From assembly GCA_019421015.1 (NCBI GenBank), contig JAHZGC010000041.1, positions 1 through 10,385 of the forward strand: a stretch of DNA of 10,385 nt. Reading direction: 5' to 3'. The stretch is from Coriobacteriaceae bacterium. Lineage in GTDB: Bacteria > Actinomycetota > Coriobacteriia > Coriobacteriales > UMGS124. The notes beneath the pieces were generated by a model, which ran no database searches, was not told the origin of the DNA, and saw nothing but the letters and a program-made list of their open reading frames with translations. Made by a program: the position numbers and the translations under genes. Positions 1 through 3,980 of the stretch are shown one piece after another (the stretch's first letter is position 1; every line of letters begins with the position of its first letter).

Positions 1-1
1 C

Positions 2-55
2 AGGTCCTGGACGGCCAACGCGATCATCAACGCCCACGTCGTGGGGACGGTGTAG
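2..55 (+). CDS. C-terminal end of an upstream gene, probably a phage structural protein
   Basis: Only the last 17 codons are in the window, read in frame 2 and ending in TAG at 53-55 (final residues ANAIINAHVVGTV). The gene starts left of the window. Phage genomes usually place tail or tail-tip genes just before the lysis cassette, and a lysis cassette follows here, so a tail-associated protein is the best guess. That guess rests on position only; the fragment is too short to show a family. The other two frames give no more natural reading across this stretch. Confidence 0.5.
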   Translation, partial: RSWTANAIINAHVVGTV

Positions 56-58
56 CGG

Positions 59-90
59 CTGCAAAACGCGGTATGCTGCAGCCATATACG
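59..90 (+). promoter_or_regulatory. Candidate promoter/operator of the stand-alone antitoxin
   Basis: The gap before the antitoxin gene holds the perfect palindrome GCTGCAGC (75-82), flanked by GTAT on the left and ATAC on the right (86-89). Two weak -10-like hexamers, TATGCT (72-77) and TATACG (85-90), overlap it. No good -35 is visible. RelB/DinJ antitoxins commonly bind palindromes at their own promoter, so an autoregulatory operator is possible. The match is weak. Confidence 0.25.
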
Positions 91-109
91 GCGAGGGAAA
101 GGACTTGGG

Positions 110-370
110 ATGCCCACTGCGACGATACGCTACGACGAAAGGGTGCGCGACGAGGCCATGCCGCTCCTCGACGCCATGGGGCTGTCGCTCAACAGCTACC
201 TCAACATGGCCCTGCATCAGCTCGTGATACAGAGGCGCGCGCCCTTCGACATCGTCGCCGGCGGCAGGCCGCCCGTGCTCGCCGTCCCGGGCTCCATGCC
301 GGTGGTCCGCAGGGAGGGCGGGCGCTTCGTCGTCCCGGCGGAGTGGAGGGACGAGGATGGCGACGAGTAG
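110..370 (+). CDS. RelB/DinJ-family antitoxin, stand-alone, in prophage
   Basis: This 86-residue protein resembles the ribbon-helix-helix antitoxins of the RelB/DinJ family. The N-terminus has the short strand TATIRYDERVRDEA, followed by the helix-turn-helix part LLDAMGLSLNSYLNMAL and then RRAPFDI, the usual layout (strand, 'xxLGLSxSxAxxxxL', 'xxPF'). Family members bind operator DNA as dimers and neutralise a RelE/YafQ-type RNase toxin with their C-terminal tail. The tail here (residues 50-86) is Pro/Gly-rich and then acidic. The start is ATG with GAAAGGA about 7 bases upstream. No toxin gene is adjacent: the next gene encodes a membrane protein and the one before is an unrelated fragment. 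It may therefore act as an orphan regulator or neutralise a host or rival toxin, which is inference. The family call is fairly sure; the role is not. Confidence 0.75.
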   Translation: MPTATIRYDERVRDEAMPLLDAMGLSLNSYLNMALHQLVIQRRAPFDIVAGGRPPVLAVPGSMPVVRREGGRFVVPAEWRDEDGDE

Positions 371-430
371 GCCGGGCGCGTGGGACGTGGTGCGGTTCCC
401 GCCCTAGGCGCGTTACATAGGAGGTTGAAT

Positions 431-459
431 GGTGGCCGGTCCCCAGGGGGCCGGCCATC
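431..459 (+). terminator. Strong GC hairpin before or inside the first lysis gene
   Basis: GGTGGCCGG (431-439) pairs with CCGGCCATC (451-459), with one G-U pair. After a bulged T440, three or four further C-G pairs form around a tiny loop at 444-447. The sequence after it, GTCGTTTTCGG, has only four T's together, so it is a weak intrinsic terminator at best. It lies directly after an ATG that has a perfect AGGAGG and before a TTG start that also has a good ribosome site, so it could instead control which start is used. Confidence 0.45.
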
Positions 460-482
460 GTCGTTTTCGGGAGGAGGGGCAC

Positions 483-800
483 TTGGAGGACCAGGTACTG
501 TCGCTCGCAGTCTCCTGGGCGGTCCCGGCGCTGCTCGCCGCGGCCTGCGGCTGGGCCTGGGTGAAGCTGCGCGGGATAGCGCGCTCGGTGGGCGCGCTCA
601 TGGACGGCATGCGCTCGATGCTGCGCTGCGAGCTGGTGCGCTGCCACGAGCGCTACGTGGTGAGGGGCGAGCCCATGGGGCTCTCCGACCTCGAGTACAT
701 CAAGCGTACCTACGAGAGCTACCACGGCATCGACGGCAACGGTATCGGGACGCGCCTGTACGAGGAGATCGTGCAGCGCGGGGTGAGAAAGGCGGAGTAG
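483..800 (+). CDS. Phage lysis-cassette membrane protein (holin-like, one membrane segment)
   Basis: From the TTG at 483 this encodes 105 residues. Residues 5-29 form a hydrophobic membrane segment (core VPALLAAACGWAW). A charged helical tail follows, ending in a motif common in small phage proteins next to holins (YHGIDGNGIGTRLYEEI). GGGAGGAGG lies 5-6 bases before the TTG. A second in-frame start, ATG at 429, has AGGAGG four bases before it and would add 18 residues containing RRFREE; that extension is encoded across a strong hairpin. The stop is immediately followed by the next ATG (801), so the two genes are translationally coupled. Position and topology suggest a holin accessory protein or antiholin. 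I do not recognise a named family. Confidence 0.65.
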   Translation: MEDQVLSLAVSWAVPALLAAACGWAWVKLRGIARSVGALMDGMRSMLRCELVRCHERYVVRGEPMGLSDLEYIKRTYESYHGIDGNGIGTRLYEEIVQRGVRKAE

Positions 801-1052
801 ATGCTGGACAGGTTCCTAACAAGCAACGACAGGGGCTGGCGCTGCGCGCGCACCGTGGCCGAGGGCCTGCTGGGCCTTCTGGCCGTGTGCGTGCCGGTAT
901 GGTGCGGCGGTCACATGGACGCCGTCACCGCCAGCATGGTCACGGCGGCAGTCATGGTGGTGACCTCGCCGGTCATCGCCATGCTCGGCGGAGGGGACCC
1001 CGAGGACGGAAGGGTGGACCCCAAGGACATCGTGGGAGGCGGCCATGAGTAA
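801..1052 (+). CDS. Phage holin, two membrane segments
   Basis: This 83-residue protein has two hydrophobic segments, at about residues 18-36 (VAEGLLGLLAVCVPVW) and 41-63 (AVTASMVTAAVMVVTSPVIA), and a short charged tail. The size, the two segments and the position directly before an endolysin fit a class II phage holin. The RTVAEGLLG start to the first segment is reminiscent of r1t-type holins. Holins collect in the cytoplasmic membrane and open holes at a set time, letting the endolysin reach the wall. Its ATG follows the previous stop without a gap. Its last codons overlap the endolysin start by 8 bases (ATGAGTAA), so the three lysis genes form one coupled unit. Family naming is tentative; the holin role is well supported by context. 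Confidence 0.75.
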   Translation: MLDRFLTSNDRGWRCARTVAEGLLGLLAVCVPVWCGGHMDAVTASMVTAAVMVVTSPVIAMLGGGDPEDGRVDPKDIVGGGHE

Positions 1053-1881
1053 AGTTAAGGCGTACGTAATATCCGGCCACGGGGCAGGAGACCCGGGCGC
1101 GGTCGGCTGCGGCCGCGAGGAGGCGCAGATGGTGCGCATGCTCGCGCGCCGCATCAAGGAGCTGGGCGGCGACGAGGTTGAGCTCGCGCCGCCGGATCGC
1201 AACTGCTATAACGACTCTGGGCTGCTCAACTACGCGATTCCCGATGGCGCGCAGGTCGTCGAGCTGCACATGGACAGCGCCGTGGAAGGGGCGCGCGGCG
1301 GCCACGTGCTCGTCAAGGAGGGCTACGCCCCTGACGCGGTTGACCTCGCCCTGGCTGCCCTGATGGGCTCGGTGTTCCCGGGCCGCGCCGACACGCTGCG
1401 CGGCGTCTCCTGGCTTAAGAACGCCAACCAGGCGGCCGTGCGGGACGTGCCGTACCGCCTCGTTGAGAACGGCTTCATCTCAAGTCCGGATGACGTGGCC
1501 GTCTTCGAGGCGCGCCTGGACGACCTGGCGCTGGGCTACCTGGCGGCGCTGGGCATCGGCGATGGCGAGGCGCCCGCGCCCCAACCCGCCCCCGAGCTGC
1601 CCCCGCAGCCCGTGCCCGCGTCGACCGATGAGTTTCACGGCGGCCTGTACAACGTCGTCGTCGGCCCTCTGAACGTGCGCACCGGTCCCGGCCTCGGCCA
1701 CGACGTCGTGGCCACCTACCCGCGCGGGGGCCAGATATGGCTCGACGACTGGTACTGTGTTGCCGACGGCTACGTCTGGGCGCGCTACACGGGCGTGTCC
1801 ACGGGCCTCAAGCGCTATGTGGCCGTGGGGCCCCACACCGGCTCGCCCGACCCCGACAGGGACTACCTCGTGCTTGCCTAG
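1045..1881 (+). CDS. Phage endolysin: N-acetylmuramoyl-L-alanine amidase (Amidase_3) with SH3 domain
   Basis: This 278-residue zinc amidase cuts the bond between N-acetylmuramic acid and the peptide stem. Residues 4-175 match the Amidase_3 fold. The zinc ligands are H12 (in VISGHGAGDPGAVG), E26 and H75 (in VVELHMDS), and the catalytic glutamate is E141 (in YRLVENGFI). A proline-rich linker follows at about 176-193 (PAPQPAPELPPQPV). Then comes a bacterial SH3-like wall-binding domain, residues 199-268, with the typical LNVRTGPG motif. There is no signal peptide, so export should depend on the holin encoded just upstream, whose 3' end it overlaps. Length and domain order are normal for a phage lysin, and all key residues are present. 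No terminator is obvious right after the stop. Confidence 0.92.
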   Translation: MSKVKAYVISGHGAGDPGAVGCGREEAQMVRMLARRIKELGGDEVELAPPDRNCYNDSGLLNYAIPDGAQVVELHMDSAVEGARGGHVLVKEGYAPDAVDLALAALMGSVFPGRADTLRGVSWLKNANQAAVRDVPYRLVENGFISSPDDVAVFEARLDDLALGYLAALGIGDGEAPAPQPAPELPPQPVPASTDEFHGGLYNVVVGPLNVRTGPGLGHDVVATYPRGGQIWLDDWYCVADGYVWARYTGVSTGLKRYVAVGPHTGSPDPDRDYLVLA

Positions 1882-1896
1882 CCGCCGCGTCGGCCT

Positions 1897-1926
1897 TTGA
1901 CTGCCCGATTAGATTACATGTAGATT
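1897..1926 (+). promoter_or_regulatory. Candidate promoter of the 93-residue accessory gene
   Basis: TTGACT (1897-1902) could be a -35 and TAGATT (1921-1926) a -10, with 18 bases between them. The stretch is an AT-rich island in GC-rich DNA. It contains GATTAGA twice (about 1908 and 1929, 21 bases apart, roughly two helical turns), with TAGATT recurring between, which could be a regulator site. A gene with its own promoter behind the lysis cassette fits a 'moron'-type accessory gene. Confidence 0.4.
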
Positions 1927-1948
1927 TGATTAGACCAAGGAGAGAACC

Positions 1949-2230
1949 GTGGCCGAGACCGCCCAGACCGTGACCCTTACTATGACCGAGACCGAGGCGC
2001 AGCTGCTGTGCATTGCCGCCGCGAAGTTCGCCGTGCCCCAACGCGGAAACCTTGCGAGCCGCGTAGCCCTGGAAGCGATCTCGAAGAACGCGGGGGCGCT
2101 CACGCAGCAGTCCCGCGACCAGATCGCTGCCGACATGGACTCCCAGACCTACACCAGCGGCGACCCCTGGACCGACATGGACTCGGCGTACTACGCCGCC
2201 ATGGCCCAGCGCCTGCGCTCCGCGGTCTAG
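1949..2230 (+). CDS. Unrecognised 93-residue protein, prophage accessory gene
   Basis: I do not recognise the family. The start is GTG at 1949 with AAGGAGA seven to eight bases upstream. The N-terminus is rich in threonine and glutamate (TVTLTMTETEAQLL). A mostly helical middle follows (LLCIAAAKFAVPQRGNLASR), then a polar tail with DMDSQTYTSGDPWTDMDSAY and a final helix. There is no signal peptide, membrane segment or cysteine motif. The N-terminal layout, a short T-rich strand followed by helices, is loosely like small DNA-binding proteins, but I see no clear ribbon-helix-helix. It lies between the endolysin and a convergent toxin-antitoxin pair, probably behind its own promoter, and ends just before a strong hairpin. 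The coding call is fairly safe; the function is unknown. Confidence 0.7.
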   Translation: MAETAQTVTLTMTETEAQLLCIAAAKFAVPQRGNLASRVALEAISKNAGALTQQSRDQIAADMDSQTYTSGDPWTDMDSAYYAAMAQRLRSAV

Positions 2231-2232
2231 GG

Positions 2233-2272
2233 GCGCACGCCCCTGCCCCGTCCGGAACGGGGGGGTGTGCGC
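2233..2272. terminator. Shared hairpin between convergent genes
   Basis: GCGCACGCCCC (2233-2243) pairs with GGGGTGTGCGC (2262-2272), with one G-U pair. Inside it, CCCGT and ACGGG form a second stem. It begins two bases after the stop of the plus-strand gene and lies 15 bases beyond the stop of the minus-strand toxin, so it could separate transcripts arriving from both sides. There is no clear T-run on either side, so termination may be factor-dependent. Confidence 0.5.
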
Positions 2273-2287
2273 TCGTTCCGCGCGCCG

Positions 2288-2599
2288 CTACAGCAGCCGC
2301 GCGTAGTTCTGCCTGGTGTGGAATATGCGGCCGACCACCACGCGGTCGCCTTCGACCCTGAATATGGCCACGTAGGACATCTCCTGCAGCCTGGCCTTCC
2401 GCCAGCCCCCGGCCGCAAGTCGCCCCTCGGAGCAGGCGGGGTAGCTCAGCGGCATGGACTCCAGGCAGTCGACCACGGCGTCCAGCTGGCTGAGGAAGTG
2501 GCGCGCAGCCTGGGGGTTGCCCAGCCGGTCGACGAGGTAGGCGACGACCCGGTCGCGGTCGCCCTCGGCCGACTCGGTGAATAGGACCCTATAGGCCAT
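2288..2599 (-). CDS. RelE/ParE-superfamily toxin
   Basis: This 103-residue protein has the plan of the RelE/ParE toxin fold. It opens with a strand (YRVLFTESAEGD), then two helices with the typical AARHFLSQLDAVVDCLESMP stretch, and closes with strands (WRKARLQEMSYVAIFRVEGD, VVVGRIFHTRQNYARLL). The ending HxRQNYxRLL is characteristic. RelE-like members cleave mRNA at the ribosome, while ParE-like members poison gyrase; the sequence alone does not decide between them. The gene follows its antitoxin, overlapping it by 11 bases (2589-2599), so translation is coupled and the antitoxin is made first. Length is normal and nothing looks broken, so the toxin is probably functional. It sits inside the prophage close to the attachment site, where such pairs can stabilise the element. 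Confidence 0.87.
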   Translation of the reverse strand: MAYRVLFTESAEGDRDRVVAYLVDRLGNPQAARHFLSQLDAVVDCLESMPLSYPACSEGRLAAGGWRKARLQEMSYVAIFRVEGDRVVVGRIFHTRQNYARLL

Positions 2600-2858
2600 A
2601 GCGCGCCCTGGCCTCGGCCTGGGACGCGCGGGCGTCGACCAGGCGGCCGCAGGCCATGTCGTCCTCGGCCTCGCCGACGAGCCGGTACAGCTCGGCGCGG
2701 GAGGCCTCGAGGCGCAGGGAGTCCAGCTCCTCCATGGTCATCACGGCGAAGGCGGCCCGGCCGTTGCGCGTGACGATCACCGGGCCGTCGGCGTTCTCGA
2801 CCGTCGCCGCGAACGCGGCGGTGTCCTTCATGTCCTTGATGGGGACGCAGGTCTGCAT
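2589..2858 (-). CDS. Phd/YefM-family antitoxin
   Basis: This 89-residue protein matches the Phd/YefM antitoxin family. Residues 4-46 show the expected pattern: CVPIKDMKDTAAFAATVE, then GPVIVTRNGRAAFAVMT, then MEELDSLR. The N-terminal part forms a dimer that binds the operator, and the C-terminal tail (about residues 50-89, rich in Ala, Glu and Arg) should wrap the toxin. The start is ATG on the minus strand with AAGGAGG eight bases upstream. It is the first gene of a two-gene unit with the RelE/ParE toxin, overlapping it by 11 bases. An 8-bp inverted repeat lies just upstream of the ribosome site, consistent with autorepression by the antitoxin or the complex. Confidence 0.87.
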   Translation of the reverse strand: MQTCVPIKDMKDTAAFAATVENADGPVIVTRNGRAAFAVMTMEELDSLRLEASRAELYRLVGEAEDDMACGRLVDARASQAEARARYGL

Positions 2859-2872
2859 GGCGTTTACCTCCT

Positions 2873-2892
2873 TGGGCCATTATTATGGCCCA
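2873..2892. promoter_or_regulatory. Inverted repeat, likely operator of the toxin-antitoxin pair
   Basis: TGGGCCAT (2873-2880) and ATGGCCCA (2885-2892) are a perfect 8-bp inverted repeat around the spacer TATT. It lies between the probable promoter and the AAGGAGG of the Phd/YefM gene, where a bound antitoxin would block transcription. Phd/YefM proteins are known to bind palindromes in this position. Confidence 0.65.
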
Positions 2893-2895
2893 TAA

Positions 2896-2922
2896 GGTAT
2901 ACCCCCTTCACAGGCCCGTCAA
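2896..2922 (-). promoter_or_regulatory. Candidate promoter of the toxin-antitoxin pair
   Basis: Read on the minus strand, TTGACG (2922-2917) is a good -35 and TATACC (2901-2896) a fair -10, separated by 15 bases, which is short. TACCTT two bases further on gives a 17-base spacing but a poorer hexamer. The inverted-repeat operator begins four bases downstream of the -10. Confidence 0.45.
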
Positions 2923-3198
2923 CCCAGTCGGCGCGCCCCTTTTCGCACCAAGGTGCACGCCGTCGGTTATATTTGTTGCATTATCTCGCGCCCCAAAAAA
3001 TGCACGTCCCGGTGTTTCAGCGTGCGCAACGACGTGAGTGGGCTTCGATTCTCATGGGTGAGGGGCGGTGTTTTCTGCCCGCAAATGCCCGCTATTTTCC
3101 AAGAAAGCACGGGGTTTTACGGGAAAATACAGGAAGATACGGCGATTAATGCGCAGGTAGAACGCCAAAAGCCCAGGTAGCATGAGGGCATGTCGGCA
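2923..3198. other. Gene-poor prophage end next to the attachment site
   Basis: No convincing gene is visible. A 75-codon open frame at 2953-3180 lacks a ribosome site and has unusual composition. The DNA is less GC-rich than its surroundings. It holds short repeats: GGGAAAATAC and GGAAGATAC in tandem at about 3120-3140, and TGCACG followed by a CGG at about 2953 and 3001. Such repeats beside an integration core could be integrase arm sites, but this is a guess from position. Confidence 0.35.
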
Positions 3199-3244
3199 AC
3201 TTCTAATCCCAAGGTCGCAGGTTCGAACCCTGCTGGGGGCGCCA
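3199..3244 (+). repeat. Prophage attachment site (attR): 3' part of tRNA-Arg(UCU)
   Basis: The sequence matches the 3' part of a tRNA. It has anticodon loop CTTCTAA (3200-3206, anticodon TCT), variable region AAGGTC, T-arm GCAGG-TTCGAAC-CCTGC (3217-3233), acceptor strand TGGGGGC (3234-3240), discriminator G and CCA (3242-3244). The 5' half is missing: the upstream bases do not pair with the anticodon stem and pair only partly with the acceptor. Tyrosine integrases often use the 3' end of tRNA genes as attachment cores. The element then rebuilds the full tRNA at its other end and leaves the old 3' part here. The native terminator directly afterwards fits this side being chromosome. The intact copy would lie left of the window. 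Confidence 0.75.
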
Positions 3245-3253
3245 GGAATATCC

Positions 3254-3290
3254 GGGCCGGACGGGCTTATCCCTGTCCGGCCCTTTTCTT
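3254..3290 (+). terminator. Intrinsic terminator of the original tRNA-Arg gene
   Basis: GGGCCGGAC (3254-3262) pairs perfectly with GTCCGGCCC (3275-3283). An inner GGG/CCC extends the stem, and TTTTCTT (3284-3290) follows. It starts nine bases after the tRNA CCA. This is a textbook terminator for plus-strand transcription, and it appears to be left over from the tRNA gene interrupted by the prophage. Confidence 0.9.
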
Positions 3291-3294
3291 CTGC

Positions 3295-3615
3295 TTAGTC
3301 GTCGTCGGTTAGCAGCTCTGCTCCGAACCAGCGCCCGTCATGGGCCCAGTCGGGCCGCTCTGCAAGCGGGGGTTCAAAGTAATTGCCCAACGCCACTCCC
3401 ACTATGGAGGACTCGAACCTCGCCTGCGCCTCCCAGGCCTGGTTGTCGTCGGCATCCAGCTCGGTCAAGTAAGGCTCCGGTTTACCGTCGACTGTCGGGA
3501 TGGCCGTGAGCTTGGGGCCGGTTCGGTCCAAGGCGAGCCACCGGTTTTTCTCGGGGTCGTACAGCGCGAGCCCATACCCGTTGTTCACCGCGACCGCCAC
3601 CATGTTCTTTTCCAT
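3295..3615 (-). CDS. Unrecognised 106-residue protein
   Basis: I do not recognise this protein. I chose the ATG at 3615 because GGGAG lies five bases upstream. The frame stays open to an ATG at 3708, but the extra 31 residues (start MFSFQHNKVCRNRSQKG) have no ribosome site and look non-coding. The protein opens with a strand-like stretch (MVAVAVNNGYGLALYDPE), then a polar middle with KLTAIPTVDGKPEPYLTELD and an acidic end (AELLTDDD). It has three tryptophans in WLALD, AWEAQ and DWAHDGRWFG. There is no membrane segment or signal peptide, so it is probably a small cytoplasmic protein. It lies just outside the prophage boundary, between the old tRNA-Arg terminator and tRNA-Leu, and has no operon partner. 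Confidence 0.6.
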   Translation of the reverse strand: MEKNMVAVAVNNGYGLALYDPEKNRWLALDRTGPKLTAIPTVDGKPEPYLTELDADDNQAWEAQARFESSIVGVALGNYFEPPLAERPDWAHDGRWFGAELLTDDD

Positions 3616-3701
3616 CGCTACTCCCGTCTCAAGGGCCGTTTTGGGCAGTGGGTTCATACCCTTTTGAGAACGGTTCCGGCAAACTTTATTGTGTTGGAAG
3701 C

Positions 3702-3730
3702 TAAACATAGCAGAAAACTAGGTATATAAT
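3702..3730 (+). promoter_or_regulatory. Candidate promoter facing tRNA-Leu and tig
   Basis: A perfect -10, TATAAT (3725-3730), lies 17 bases after TAAACA (3702-3707), which matches four of six -35 bases. The nearest downstream gene is tRNA-Leu at 3844, giving a leader of about 105 bases. The same AT-rich patch read on the minus strand gives TTGTGC-17-TATACC, which could serve the 106-residue gene, so the patch may act in both directions. Confidence 0.4.
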
Positions 3731-3797
3731 CCGCCCCCATGAGGCACAAATTGACACCAGTTTTACGTAGTTACCAGTTAACTCGCCAGTCATCTCG

Positions 3798-3823
3798 TTG
3801 CCACGGTGATGTTTTGGTAGTAT
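3798..3823 (+). promoter_or_regulatory. Candidate tRNA-Leu promoter
   Basis: TTGCCA (3798-3803) resembles a -35. TAGTAT (3818-3823), preceded by TG in an extended -10 layout (TGGTAGTAT), would start transcription about 13 bases before the tRNA. The spacing of 14 is short, so the extended -10 would have to compensate. A consensus TTGACA at 3751-3756 has no matching -10. Confidence 0.35.
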
Positions 3824-3843
3824 GTGACGGCTATTGTTCATAT

Positions 3844-3929
<86 letters not shown>

Positions 3930-3980
3930 TTCTAGTTCAGGCGCTGTAACGTGCCTGGGATTCGTCGAGTTGGAGGAACG

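Noticed and set aside
73..420. 115-codon arginine-rich open frame overlapping the antitoxin
   Set aside because: Composition is typical of an out-of-frame reading of GC-rich DNA, and the antitoxin in the next frame is a clear family member.
2953..3180. 75-codon open frame on the plus strand
   Set aside because: GTG start without a ribosome site, odd cysteine- and serine-rich composition, no domain; it lies in the gene-poor prophage end.
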